Counted from the stretch's first letter, positions 49,248 through 62,200 are shown. The stretch: 64,000 bases of DNA from Cordia subcordata (GCA_028554755.1 JAPTOF010000001.1:40815501-40879500), one strand, 5' to 3'. Numbers and translations: made by a program. Notes: generated by a model from the sequence alone, not told the origin.

Positions 49248-52200
49248 ATTTCGGTAGCAATCTCCGTTTAAGCATAGCAGAGACATTCTCCCCCACACTT
49301 ATATTTTCATTCCCAACAAACTCTTTTTGTTAGTATACAACTCTTTTAGAGATTTTGCAATTCGAGGTACTTGCTTAATTGCACCAAGTAAGGAAATATT
49401 TGTCTCTACCTTGCAAAAAAGCTCAAAATTTTCCTTCTCTTACTTCTCTTTTGTGGACTTTGCGAATTGTTCAGGGAAAGAAGGCTTAACCACCGGTTCC
49501 ATACCATCTTTAGGCTCTGTTGCATTGTTGTCCACTACTTTTTTATCATGTTCTGCGCCCTTTTTTTTTATTTCTTTCTCTGTTTCAAGTGCTATCAACT
49601 TTGAGTGTCTCTGCTTAGTCTGACAATGGTTGTCCAGCAACTCTTTTTCACTTCTCAAGGTGATTACACTTGCGTTCTCCTTCGAATTGGCAACTATTTG
49701 AGAAGGTAATTTATCACGGGACTCCAACCTATCCATGGATGTTGATTGACTCATTTGATTCTCTAAGTTTTTTATGCTTGCCCTCGTTTTCTGTTGAAAT
49801 TGTTGAGTGTTAAGAACAAGAGATTTCACAACATCCTCAAAAGAAATACTCGAGTTTAAAGATGTAGGCTGTAGTGGTAGGACTGGTCATGGCTAAAAGA
49901 ATTGTGAATTTGGCAAATTAAAATTTTGTGGTAGCTGAAGTTTGCGTGATCCCTCCAACCTGAGTTATAAGTATGCAAATATGGATCATACCTCTCTTAT
50001 GGTGGATTGGGAAATCTTCCAATGGCATTAACACGTTGTGGCTCCTCTTCTTAGAGCGTGGGGCATATGTCGGTTGGGTGTCCTGCCATAGTACAAATTT
50101 CACAAATGTTAAGTGTAGGACACTACTACCTACAATCAAACTTTGCACAAGAGAAGTTAGTTGAGTTAATTTTGAATCAAGAGAATAAATACTTACCTCA
50201 TTAACTCTTCTCAAATGCTCTTGTTTATTCCTAAATTGTTGAGAATTTACAGTCATGATGGAAATTAAGTCTCTAGCTTGTTGAGCTATTTTGTCAACAA
50301 TGGCACATTTACTTGTATTCATTATCTTTCTCTCAATTGCAAGCAGTCCTTCATAAAAGTATTTTATAAAAGATTATTCGGAAATCCTATGTTGGGAGCA
50401 ACTTGCACAAAGTCTCTTAAATCTCTCATAATAGCCATAAAGCAACTCCGAATCTCTTTGCTTGATGGCACAAATTTCTTTCCTAATTACCACGGCTCTA
50501 GAAGCTATAAAGAATTTGTCAAGAAAAACTCGTCATTACGTCTCATATGGTGATAGAACTGAATGGGAGGTAGAACAACCATTCTTTTGTTGCATCTGCC
50601 AAGGAAAACGGAAATGCCTTCAATTTGATTTGATCTTCGGGCACTCCTTGGGGCTTCGTACCAGAACAAACAACATCAAATTCTTTCAAATGTTTACGCA
50701 AGTGCTCATTCTCCAATCCATGAAAGGTCAGTAAAAGATGTACAAGACTCAATTTCAACTCGAAATTCACGTGCAATGTTGGGTACATGATGCAAAACGG
50801 CTACTGATTCAAGGGTGCGGCCATTATTTCATGCAATGTTTGGTTATTTCTAGCCATCTCCTCATTCTTGAACTCACTACATGTTTCAAATTGCACTTGT
50901 GAAGCTTCTGCTTGTTTTGAAGTTGTTTCCGCAACTTTGCTTCTTTCTTCAACCTTTTTATTGTCTTTTCTATCTCAAGATCAAAATGCAATTTACTTGT
51001 ACGATCTCACTTGATCATTAAAAGAAAAGCAAAAATTTCAATACCAATCCCCGGCAATGGCGCCAAAATTTTAATTGGCGTCGAAACTACAAAAAAGTAA
51101 GTTTCTATTTCTTACCTCGCAAATTTAATTTGAGCACATGGTGAGAAAAGGGTCGAGTCCACAGGGATTGAGGGATTTAGAATATACTAATTCTGCAAAG
51201 TAGATTAATCAAATGATCCGCAATTAAAAAGGGGGTTTTTAAAGCGAAAAATCAATTTAACACAACTTTCTAGCCACTAGACTCTTAGCCATGGGCACGC
51301 AACTGGGAAGTAAAATAGGAAAAAATGAATAGAAATAAAGTCAAACCCATTGATGCAATCTAGACTAATTAGATGATGGAGAAACAATGTTAAACGAGAA
51401 TTCAATCTCGGGTGTAATCTCAATTTCAGTCAACAAATTCTATCCTAGACACAAAGATAACTTTCAACTATTTTGATAAATTAATTATGGTTGTCAGCAC
51501 GGCCTAACAATCTCATATTTTCTTATAGTATTGATAACAGTTTAAACCCCCTATGATTTTTTTCCACTATTGCCTTACCTATTAGACGATCTAACCCCCG
51601 ATATACCTATAAGGTCTATCTAATGGCAGCACTGGGTCCTAGGAAGACCTGATTTTAAAAGTTAATTCTCTTGCAGCAATCGCTCAGTTATATTATGTGT
51701 TTACACATGAAACTTGGTTACTACTATTCTTAGATTAATTAAATCAATCTATTTAGCTACCTATCATCAAGCAATTGAATAATCGGGCTCTAATTAAATA
51801 ATCACAAGACAATATTAATTCTTGAAATAGTAAACACACAAATACCAAAATAGAATGATAAGAGTAAAACAATTAGATCTCATGAAATTTGAATAACCGA
51901 AATCTTGATTAACACTTAGCTAGGAAGAAACTTAGAACTCCATATACATGGAGTAGGCGCCTAAGAGAAGGCTTGCTAAAAAATATATTTTCTAAATAAA
52001 AGTCTATATGTCTCCAAGGAAAATATATAGAAGAAATTCCTAACTAGAGCCCTTATCGGATAAGGAAACTCTTTAAAAGCTAAGAGAAATAATAAGGTAA
52101 AAATCCTTATTACAATTCTTAACAAAATAAAAGTCTTCTAAAATTAATCTCCTTCATTTTCAAAATAAGTTAAGTCTTCAACGCAAATCCTCTCCAAAAG

Positions 52201-52520
52201 TGTTGCGAAAATATCTCCAAGCCCTGGTCAAAGCTCGGTCAATTTTGCGTAGGCTTCGAATGGCATTTTCCAAGGTGGCAGAATCAACTTTATTAAATAC
52301 AAACATGTCCAAAAGTCATTTGAATCCATATATAATGCATCCAACTCCTTTTCTCAAACATAAATATGCAAATACACATCCAAACCAACAATTAAAGAGC
52401 ATCTAATTCGAGAATTAAGCACAATCAACTATGAATTAAAGGCTTATTTTGGACTTATCACTTAGAGTACACACATAGCCATGCAGATATTGCCAATAGT
52501 GGTGGTATAATACCAATGTT
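49248..52520 (-). mobile_element. Truncated second copy of the Athila-like element plus flanking armadillo exon
   Basis: Bases 49248-52460 match 14950-18214: gag remnants, the primer-binding site (51047-51065) and an LTR (51072-52460). The left end lies inside the gag/protease region, so no second LTR is present. The match continues beyond the LTR through CTTAGAGTACAC and the armadillo exon piece (52461-52520), identical in layout to 18215-18281. The block follows the last visible MRS2 exon. Gag frames are broken: 50788-50543 holds QIKLKAFPFSLADATKEWLF, and 50322-49918 and 49829-49440 hold further pieces. Confidence 0.85.
52483..52520 (+). pseudogene. Armadillo exon remnant, second copy
   Basis: The segment ATTGCCAATAGTGGTGGTAT and its surroundings match 18239-18281, giving the same IANSGGIIPM translation, then diverge after CCAATGTT. 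It is the right edge of the shared block. Confidence 0.6.
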
Positions 52521-54480
52521 TGCAGTTTTAAACTAAGTTCATATCAGGTTTCTTCTCCTTTTTCAAACATAAAGTCAAATAATCAGTTATAGAAGGATGC
52601 AGAACAAACAACAATACTCTAAAAAGGACCAATGCAATTATCATTCCCATTCGCTGATTTCCTTCCATTATTCTCCTCACCTGCTTCACATATAAATGGC
52701 ACTGGCTTTAAAAACTTAAAACAATGCTGACACATGAGGGAAACATGTGAAAGATTAGTTAAGATTCAGTCATTAATGTACGAGGCAGTCTTCTACTCAG
52801 CTAATATTCTAACATCCTTCAAAGTCAGCCAGCACCCAAGGATCAACTATTATCTAACATTCAACGAGAAATTCCTGTGACCACATGCTTTATAATCCCA
52901 ATAAGATGGATAAGTAGCAAATAACATTTTTGCCAATAATGGTAGTACTGAAGTAATAATTTAGAAATTTCAGAAAATGCAACTCCATGGTCCAATGAAG
53001 AAGACACTCTCCATATTTTTAAAAAATGATTTGCTAAAAAACAAAAGAAAATGATTGTCAGATAGCCAAACTAAATCTCTTGAAATACTTCCTCAATTGC
53101 AAAATCCAAAAATCAAATTAATTCACTCTTGTGAACTAATATTCCACCATCAGGATATAAGCTAATATAGATTATTGAAGATATCATTTCTAACCGAGAA
53201 TTTGTATAACCAAGAGGAATCAATCAATTTACAAAACCCATTCATTCACAAGAAACAAATCCAAATCCCTAATTAATCAATTTAATACCTAATTTCGTAG
53301 TAATCAGAAATTGATAAACAACAGCAATCAATCAGTTTTCAGAACAATTAATAACTCGAACCTTCAAAACACGAAACGCAAGCTTTCTTTGTTTTCTCTG
53401 TTTTTTGTGTTTTCTATTTTTTGTAGACTGCTTTGGTCTTTAGTAGATAAGAAGCAGCAGAGATCGATTAGGCACTAAATAAGAAGCAACAAAGATAGAT
53501 CAGCAACTAATATGCAATTGGAGAACATGCAGAGCAGCCACGTTATCTTTCTTACCACGTGGCTTTGGCAACGCTGCATGTCTTTGTCCTCGTCGTAGAA
53601 GCAGCCATGTGAAGTAAGCATGTCAAAAGGCAGGCGAGTAAGGAAAACGATGTCGTTTCGAGAGCCAAGCAAACAGGACGACGAAGAGCTGCTTCATTTT
53701 GAATTTTTATTTCATATAGCAATTGACTAATCTTCTATTTTTTGGTTCTTATCTTTTAGGTCAAAAATTGTTGTAAATGTGAGGGACAAAATAGGAGTAC
53801 TTCCATTTACAATTTATGACAAGAATGCAGAGAATTTCATAAGAATGAGTGCCCTAGAATGCATGAACTAGAGTATCAAGACAATACCACAAATTTTCAA
53901 TTTCAATATTAACTAAAATATTAACTTTTGTAATAAAATATAAGTTAATATATAGGCTGAAAAACTCTCCTATGTACACAATGCTTTTGGAAAAATGGTT
54001 TACAAAATGTAAGTCAAAGCTAAAAGATGGGACTCAAGCTATCGGGATCAAGAGCAAATCCAATATACTGTTATTTCAATCAACCTGAAAATCTTTCCAA
54101 CCAACGCAAGTAAGTACATCTTTAGAAATGTCATTCATATTATTAAAGTAGTACTCTTCTTACTGAGCAACATATTCTTAAATTTGATATACAACACGAT
54201 TTTTCAATAATTAAACAATCCACATTTGCACTCATTTACTTTCAGGTTTTGCTCCATCTATCACAGAAACATCATATTCAAAGGATATGGACATTAAGTC
54301 GCAGGCATCAACAACTACTAATGCTATAGGGACTGAAAAATAGTACTAGTCCTCCAAGGCAACTTTTGATTTTTGCGCAGTTGTAATATTCCAATAGTAC
54401 TGTAAGGCAAGTTTGATATTTGCACAGTTACATCACTGTATATATGTTAGATAGTCTTATAGTCTTTATATAGCCGGATA
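52521..54480. other. Intergenic DNA, no recognised gene
   Basis: I see no protein family and no sign of the missing MRS2 exon. A tandem duplication of about 35 bases (ATAAGAAGCAGCAGAGATCG and ATAAGAAGCAACAAAGATAG) lies at about 53444-53510. A minus-strand open frame of 65 codons (53672-53475) overlaps it and resembles nothing known. Confidence 0.4.
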
Positions 54481-54499
54481 AACTTGGAGTGGCAATTTC

Positions 54500-54893
54500 T
54501 ACCATTGAGGCCACCGATAGACAATAACTGTCCCCGGAACACAGCTTACAACTTTCATCATACTGTGCTCTCCAAAGAGTAACTCTTCTCAAAATCTCAC
54601 TCAAAAGGTGCTGGGTAGGAATCCCATTCTAACTAAGGATTCTTGTGGTTCCAGAGGATCCAGCTACAGGAGAAACTGGAACGAAGAGCTTTCTACCCTT
54701 TTACGCTCGACTCTTTAGTCTTAAGAAGGCTGGTTTTAAGAACGAGTGATTGCCCTTCTCCCACATTTACTACCCAACCTGAGAGTGGACAGCTAATGCG
54801 TTCCACTTATTGAACAGGGTTCTATGGTCGGTCTGTGACTCCTGGATGCCGAAGATGTCCTTGGTGTGATCTCGTAGTTCCTACGGGGCAGAG
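54500..54893. other. Plastid-derived nuclear DNA (NUPT)
   Basis: The stretch with GAACACAGCTTACAACTTTC, GGATTCTTGTGGTTCCAGAG, AGCTAATGCGTTCCACTTAT, TGAACAGGGTTCTATGGTCG and GATCTCGTAGTTCCTACGGG matches, from memory, the plastid inverted-repeat spacer between rps12 and trnV-GAC, upstream of the 16S rRNA gene. Scattered substitutions and small gaps against the plastid pattern (for example TGTGACTCCTGGATGCCGAA) show it has been decaying in the nucleus. The left edge is uncertain. Confidence 0.8.
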
Positions 54894-55047
54894 ATGATAA
54901 TTCATGCATGCATCTTAACCAAACTAAAGATATGGTTGTCAGACAGCCAAACTAAATCTCTTGAAATAAATTATAGTGACTCTGTGTTAACGTTCACTTT
55001 CACCCAACCACAGGGAGGACGGTTCGCCGGTCCTCCCTGTTAGGTTA

Positions 55048-55379
55048 TCAAGAAGTTGAATCCTTCTTGTGAACATCGTTGGACGTTGAAACTGCCGCTG
55101 CTGCGGCAGGATGTTTATGACGATGTGGATCACTAGCAGTATCACGACCGGCAAAGTTGGCCTCATTCTCCGCTAACGTGCAACGGCCACGACGAGGGCC
55201 TCCAGGTATATACGTGCAAGGGCAGGCACTCGAGGGCGGCACCGGACCCCTCGGAAGCGACTCCATTAGATGGTTTTCTTCAACCGTTGCTCGCCTTCTA
55301 GGGTTCTCGCAGCCCATACCAGTTTCTTTTCATGGAGAATTGATACAGAGAATAAAAACAAAACTAATAAAATCTTCAT
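55048..55379 (-). pseudogene. Small secreted proline/cysteine-rich peptide, frameshifted
   Basis: From ATG at 55379 the minus strand encodes a signal peptide (MKILLVLFLFSVSIL) and then LVWAARTLEGEQ, stopping soon after. One frame over, the reading continues ENHLMESLPRGPVPPSSACP, then a Cys-x-Tyr-Ile-Pro-Gly-Gly stretch, RCTLAENEANFAGR and a His/Ala-rich tail to a stop at 55048. Signal peptide, short acidic spacer and a Leu-Pro-Arg-Gly-Pro-Val-Pro-Pro-Ser core are typical of secreted plant peptide precursors; the core recalls IDA-type peptides, but the cysteines do not fit and I cannot name the family. The break lies between about 55290 and 55265. Without it the precursor would be near 110 residues. 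It could be a pseudogene, a natural null allele or an error in the sequence. Confidence 0.55.
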
Positions 55380-56285
55380 ACTATTGCTTTTGCGAATAGC
55401 CGCCAATGGAAAAAAGCAAAAGGAAAGTATTTATTTACGTGTGACTTTGTGATATTCTTCTGTGATGTTTGCCTTTAGAATGCTGCGTGCATGGTGGTGA
55501 TTGTGTGTGTATATATACACACACAATATGTGCATGGACACGCGAGACATGAAGCTTTGCGTAATATATGAATATGATATGTGCGCATAGTTTGACTTTG
55601 AAGCCGCGCTTTCGAAGTTTGACGATTAATTGGTATACCTATCGAAAACACACGGTAAGCTCAAAAAAAAAAAAAAAAAACTGCATGCTGCGATTGAGAT
55701 GATTATTTATTTATTTATTTTGTATGTGATTAGAATGAGTCTTCATGTTGTGTTGCGAAATCGTGCCTTCTGACATTTTCAGACGACTTTCATCATCTGT
55801 CGCCCAATCTCTTTTGTTAGGGTGTGGGTTGGCGTCGTCATTGAAAATTTATCACAATATAACCAAAATGTATTTTTAATGTGATATCGTTGATTTTTTA
55901 GCCAATTCTATTAGTTTTTTTCAACGTAAATCACATTAAATGCACAAGACTCCTAAAACACCTCAAAATTCAATCGCAAAAACAGTAAAGCAACTCAGTG
56001 ACCAATGTCTCTTATGTGGTTTTCACGTTAAAATACTAATGGAATTGGCTTGACTTATCAGGTGTTGTGATAAATCCAGAATCATGTGAACTAGCTAGAT
56101 GTGGTAGATTTGGGTCAGCTCTACTTTCAGCAAGATTGTAAACTGTTTGGTGTTGTGTTGCTCAAGGACAAAAGGGAAGAACAGGAGGCAATAAGAAACG
56201 AAAGGCTGAACAAGTCAAGGCGCGCTTTAAGCAGAAAGCACAAAACCTGAATCTGTCAAAGGTAGACGTAGACTAGTGTGATTTA
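55380..56285. other. Intergenic DNA with a small inverted repeat
   Basis: This includes the upstream region of the minus-strand peptide gene. A 17-base A-run lies at about 55663-55680. The words TTTATCACAA (55850) and TTGTGATAAA (56066) bracket about 225 bases that could be another MITE, without clear target duplication. No gene is seen. Confidence 0.4.
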
Positions 56286-56753
56286 GAGGGTGTTTGGATT
56301 GACTTATAAAAAAGTTATTTAAAACACTTCTAGCATTAAGTGGCTTTTTTTATTGTCAATTTTAAGTAGTTACGTGTTTGAATAAAAGTTGTAGTTATAA
56401 AAATAAGTATTTACATGCTTGATTAAAGTGGGTTGAAAAGTAAGTTATATAGTTAAAATAACTATTAAGGACATTAAAATATAATTTAAAAAGGTAAGTA
56501 TAAGATAAAAGAGTAAAGATATTTTAGTAATAAAAATAAAAAGGTAAGGATAAGATAGTAAATGATTTGGTCAAACTTGCTTTTTTTTAACGTACTTAGA
56601 GCCATAAAAAGTAAAAGTTAGGATTGGGGAGCTTTTTATTTTTTACTTAAAGTCACTTAAAAAAAGTACATTTTTAATTAAAACAAACACTTCCATTAGC
56701 TTAATTTAGGCTTTAAGCAGGTTTGACAAAAAAAAGCCAAAGCAAACACCCTC
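56286..56753. mobile_element. Tourist-like MITE, 468 bases
   Basis: GAGGGTGTTTGG at the left and CAAACACCCTC at the right are inverted repeats, with TTA on both sides (56283-56285, 56754-56756). Its ends resemble those of the 26197-26316 MITE, so the two belong to one family of different internal length. Confidence 0.8.
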
Positions 56754-56879
56754 TTACACTACTAAGACCATGATTCTTCTCTTATTTTTCTAACCAAAAT
56801 TGTGGACGACACACAGGAAACAAACAAGAGAAATGAGACAAGAACCAACTATAAGCTGCTGATAATAGGACCAGGAACT

Positions 56880-58555
56880 GGATTGGACAGTCAAGTATTC
56901 GGATAATCAGATATTAAATTGGAAAATCTAGTATCTGATCGGATAATTAAACTACATATCTAACTAGATATCAAATTTTCGGATACCGGATATTTTTAAA
57001 TACAGATCTTCGAATTTTCGGAATTTTTAAATAAAAAAAAGCAAATTTTTTATTAAAGATTTTACAAAAACAAAATAATGTTACAACCATATAAATTTCA
57101 TATTGCGACAAACTATAATCATATTAAATCACATCGACTATGGACGATGGCTGGACCTGCTAGTAGACATGGTCATTGTTTCTCATCATTTCATTTTTTT
57201 TTTGTTTTACAATAATCTTCTAAGAAAAGATGGTATCTAAGACACCCATTTGAAATTCGAACCATTTCTATGCAGCACTCAACTCCATTGAAGCTGCTCT
57301 CATCCTACTTTCACAAACTTAGCATATTAGATGACGAGTAAGAACCCTAAACCCTAAAATATTTGATTTTTATGAGAAACCAGAATTCTTTAAGCTTACA
57401 TTTTACCTTTCAATGGCCACAAGGGACAGATCCAACTTGGTCTTTTTTGAACAGATGATTTATATATATGTATATATGTATAAATATTAATTTGTGTGTA
57501 TGTATGTGTATATATATATGCTGCTGATGGTGGCCGCTGGCAGTGTCCTGTGGGAGGGGGCTGACGAGCTGTAGGGGCGGGTGGTGAGTAGAGATATCAG
57601 CCCGCCCCCCCCCACCCAGCAGGGGCACCGGCAGAGTAGAGGCGAGGTTTTTGCCAAAAAAACACTCGGGGTGGGGTGAGGCAGGGTTTTTTCTTTGTGC
57701 ACTGGTGTCGGGGCGAGGCCGGGTTGGGGTTGGGTGACCCCATGCCACTCTACCCCACCCCGGTATATATATTTTTAAACTATATAGATATATATATATA
57801 TGTATATATGTGTGTATATATGTATGTATATTATATGTTATGTTTAATAATTATGATTTGGAGTAAGTTTGGATTTAATGTGTTATTGTTGTAAAATTAT
57901 GTTGAATTTTAAGTATTAGAATTTGAATTTGATATGTTAAGGTTTGGTGCATGGTTTATGTTGTTTTTTATTTATTTTTATATAATTAAAAAATAAGGAT
58001 TTCACTTGACATGTAGGGGATTAATAAGTAGGTATTTTGTCCGCATATTACCACTCATTTGACTTTTGTTGACAGGTGCCCTGTAGATAGGGACATGGTG
58101 TAAAAAATACCGGTAGGGGCGGGGATGGTAGTTGAGAGAAAATCCTGGTATAGGTATAGGGGGCAGGGTAGGGGCTGGTGAAAAAATACCAAGTGCAGAA
58201 TAGGGATTTGTAAACCCTGTCCCATTGACATCACCAGAGGTGAGTAGCCGTGTGTTGTTTGAAGAGAATTTATTTGGAAATGTTAGGTTAGGGTATAGTA
58301 AATTTGGGGCTTGGGGGTTTCAGGCCTGCATAATATTTAATAAATGTTTTAATTAAAAAGAAAAGATTCAAAATTTCAGATACATGATATCCGATCGGGT
58401 AGGTACAATGCTATTCGAAATCTAAAAAAAATTTTGAATATCAGATCGGATAATTCAAAATTCAAAAATATGCTATTTTTTCTACTTGTTCGGATGCGGA
58501 TGCGGTTGCGAATATGAGTTCGGATACGGATCAATATTCTCACGCCTAGATGATT
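56880..58555. mobile_element. Nested repetitive region with GGAT/ATCC-rich flanks
   Basis: Both sides carry repeated (A/T)TCGGATA and GATCGGATA words (56890-57010 and 58380-58530), including GGATGCGGATGCGG near 58494. This suggests one element split by the GC-ended MITE at 57595-58232. No ends or target duplication could be fixed, and no coding sequence is seen. Confidence 0.35.
57595..58232. mobile_element. GC-ended MITE, copy 2 (inverted)
   Basis: It is the reverse complement of 22865-23462 over nearly its whole length, with the right end CCATTGACATC intact. The left end has lost the last inverted-repeat bases and reads GATATCAGCCCGCCCC. The AT-rich centre, including ACATTAAATCCAAACTTAC in reverse, is well conserved. 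Confidence 0.75.
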
Positions 58556-58559
58556 AGCC

Positions 58560-59232
58560 TGAGTTGTTTACTGCAATCGAATAAATCAAAGGAACACCAA
58601 TGAAAGTAGATTCCAAACCATATGTCTATGAAACAACATATATGCAATCTCATACGCCATTTTCCACCTGCTTGAGCAAAAACAGCGCAAATTTTCCCGA
58701 TTATAAGCGTAAGATATACAGCAGATGAGTAAACCTCCTTACCAAGGATGCTCCTTTAGAGTAAACCAAACGGAATTACTCCTTAGCAAGTCAATAACCA
58801 GACACTACATAAAACAGCTCTGTAGTTGGTGCCGGGAAAAAATTAAACAGGCGCCTTGTTTATTAAGAATTGGTTACAACATGTGGTAGACATGCTTACT
58901 TTTACTGAATTACCACCAAGAATGGAAAAGAAGTATGCGGGCCAACAATTACAGTGCAAGCAATCAGCTGATCGGATCCGATAGTTTCTTTTTCTTGGGT
59001 GTGCGGTTGTTCAAGTGGTTTCGGTGAAACAAAAAAAGTACAATGACTTTTGTTTCCCGGCAGGGAATAAACTTGCGTTGAGAGTAGCCGATTGTTATTG
59101 CTCTCCTCAATCGGAAGTTGTCACTCTGACAATAAAGTAACAGATTTTGTTATAAAGTTTCTTTGATGCCTGAGTATTTAGTTCTTTGTGTAGTGTATTG
59201 CGCCTAAGGAAACGGTTGACAGTTGGACACCC
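58560..59232. other. 3' flank of the purine gene
   Basis: No gene is seen. The part next to 59233 is presumably the 3' UTR of the minus-strand PURKE gene; no certain poly(A) signal is assigned. Confidence 0.4.
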
Positions 59233-62200
59233 TTAAGAAGAAGTCAAGTAGTCCTCCCAACCACCTTTCTCTAGCTTCTCTCCCTTTACCAAGACTTCAT
59301 CTCTCCTGTCTTCCAAGTATTGTGCCATTCTGCACGATGAAGCATACAAGTAAATACAACAGGAATATCTTTTTTCTTTTGGTATCAGTGGAAGTAATTT
59401 GAAAAGAGGAATAATGTTTATGCAAAATTTTCATCCTTTCTTTTGTTTTTCCTCCCCCTTTTTGTTTTTGTTTTTAGTCTTCGTGTGGAAGAGGTGAAGA
59501 GCCTAACCTTGCTTGTAGAACGACATCACCAACCCCTAACAATCTCACCGCCAGCAAACCTGCATTTGTGGCATTGTTTATTGCAACAGTTGCGACTGGA
59601 ACTCCTCTTGGCATCTAAACAAGGACGAAAAACAGACTTTATCAGCTCTGAGCAACATATCGAGGCATACTGCCACCGAAGCTACAAGAATCGAGGAATA
59701 TCTTGGATAAAGGGAATTTCAACTCTTCACTATTCTCTGTAACACTTCGTAAAAGCAAACCTAAGAAAAACAGAATTTGCTTCTCTGAGATGCTAGCATA
59801 GCATGTAGAACCATCATACACATGGTCTATCATATTTTATATGTCATAGTTTTTAGTCTTAAAATACCTGAACAATTGACAAGAGGTAGTCTAGATAGTT
59901 TGTCTTAACATACCTGAACAATTGACAAGAGGGAGTCCAGTCCATCTAATGTTGAAGCACGTACAGGAACACCGATGACGGGTAAGGGGGTTAATGCAGC
60001 CACCATACCTGTTAAGAAACATATTAGTGGAAGAAAAGGTCTATGGTAGAGAAAGAAAGCCTCACTCATCATACATTTTAACCTACAGATAATCATGTAC
60101 TCTATGGTTCATAACTTAATATTACAACATCACTGACCTGGTAAGTGGGCTGCGCCACCAGCACCAGCAATAATAACCTGGATGCCACGCTCCCGTGCAG
60201 ATGAAGCATAAGAAAACATCAGATCAGGCGTCCGGTGAGCAGAAACTATCCTTACCTACATAACATGGTTCTCAGATGTTCAACAAATCAACATACAGCC
60301 AAAATAAAGTCAGAGACCTAGATCCTAATACGGAATCCAACCTCAGTAGGCACATCAAATTCTCTTAAGATTTTGGCAGCATCCTTCATAACAGGAAGAT
60401 CTGAATCAGAGCCCATTATAATTCCAACACGTGGTGTGGCTGCATAAGGAGTCAATGCCAACAGTAACTAAGCAGAAGATGGAAATGAGTACTTCAAATA
60501 ATCTTGAAGGCAAAATAAAAGGCCATGTTTCTCTAATGCTCATATCAATTTGCCTGCTGACATTCAGTAATTAAGCAAGTCATTTGAAAACTATCAATTT
60601 TCATCTCAGATCCTTAATTAGAGCACTGTCAGACAAACTCAGGTACAGATGTAATCCTGGCTCCGCATCTCCCAATAAAAATGGCCCTATTTCCTTCCCA
60701 CCCCACCACCATAGAAACAGAACTCCATGCCCTAGAAACACCACCACGGGTAGGGAAAATAAAGCCAATCAACACAAAATCTATGTAAAAAATAAACGGG
60801 CAAAAAATGTAAATTCACTTGTTCTTTGGATCTCCTTTAGCAAGGAGCCATCAACATGAACTCAAGCGATTTTCTAGCTCGAAAAAAGGGTAACTTTTTT
60901 TAACTTTCAATTTTTTTCCTTGATTTTTTTTGTATGGATTCCTTGTTGGATTGTGAAGAAAAGTTGGTTCTGATTAATTTTTTCCCTTGATTTTTTGGTT
61001 CACCTATGCACAAAGCCTCAACTTTATGTCAAGCCTTTTACCATGCCTGATAACTCTGGACATAAATCGAACAGTAGATCTCAAAATACCACAAACCAGC
61101 AATCAAGTTAGATTCTGTCGCCTTCTAATAGGAAAATATTAGTGGTGTTGGAGAGAGAAGAAAATAAACGACAGCGAAGTTGAGACTTTGAGCTCCTTTA
61201 GTTGCTGATTACAACATTCAACAAATATTCCAATTTGCAAACAAGGTTTTTACGGAAGACTTAGTTATCTAGCATCCTTAAAATCATTCTTATCCTTCAA
61301 TGAGATATTGTCATTACTATTTGGTAACCAATTCTTCATTTAGTAAAAATGTCCTTCCATGTTTCCGCTGCCATTGCTCTATGAAGGTCACAAAAATAGG
61401 ATGTTACACTTTTGGCTTCATAACATATTATACTCTCTTCGGATTTACATCCTTTTCAACATTTTGATTCTTAAAAATGACATTCTTAATACGTCAGTCA
61501 TTTAGTTCAATTGGTTATCACTGTTATAAATCGAATGGATCTAAAAACTCAAATTGACAGTTCCTGGAATGTGAACTCACATAGTGTCAATTAGAAAGGT
61601 AAATTCTGGGTTATATAGTAGCTTATTATAAGAATTAGTGTCAGGAGCATAAGAAGTTACAACATGAGTGATAATGTATGGAAAATAAAGATAATTTTGC
61701 AAAACCAGTGGAAGACAATGAATAAGAGCGAAGATAGAAGAGAAAGAGAAGAAAAGGTAGTGCAGAAAAGAAAAATATGAAGAAAAAGAAATGGCAAGAT
61801 AATGGAAGACGCGCAGGATAGAAATCTAGAGAAAAGACTGGAAGACATGCAGGATAGAAATCTAGAGAAAAGACTTTCACAACAGTTACTCATCCATGTC
61901 TTCATATAGTTAACCTTTTCCTTTTGTGATAAGGATGCTAGGTCATCTTCAGAACAATAAATAGACTATGCAGATAAAGTAGGAACATTGAAAAAGAAAA
62001 CCTAATCTAAGAGACAACTACCATTATAAATAAAAAGTTCTAATTATCCAATCATAGCCAACCCCTACTCCTTTATTTCCTTAGTGAACCATTACACTAT
62101 AATTGGTTCAAAGAGACCACATTGACAAACATGAATTTAAATTCATCACAGACCTGAATTGTTAATATCCCCATCTTCGGTCAACATTGATTTGAGCCAC

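Noticed and set aside
49260..50760. Retroelement frames as possible extra exons of the MRS2 gene
   Set aside because: They are plus-strand shadows of minus-strand gag remnants that also occur at 14950-16740.
55048..55317. Peptide gene read as a complete 89-residue protein from ATG 55317
   Set aside because: That start gives no signal peptide and an odd Arg-rich N-terminus. A strong signal peptide lies immediately upstream in the adjacent frame, so a frameshift explains it better.
59443..59742. Plus-strand 99-codon frame over the PURKE 3' exons
   Set aside because: It is antisense to a confirmed PurE exon and has no independent support.
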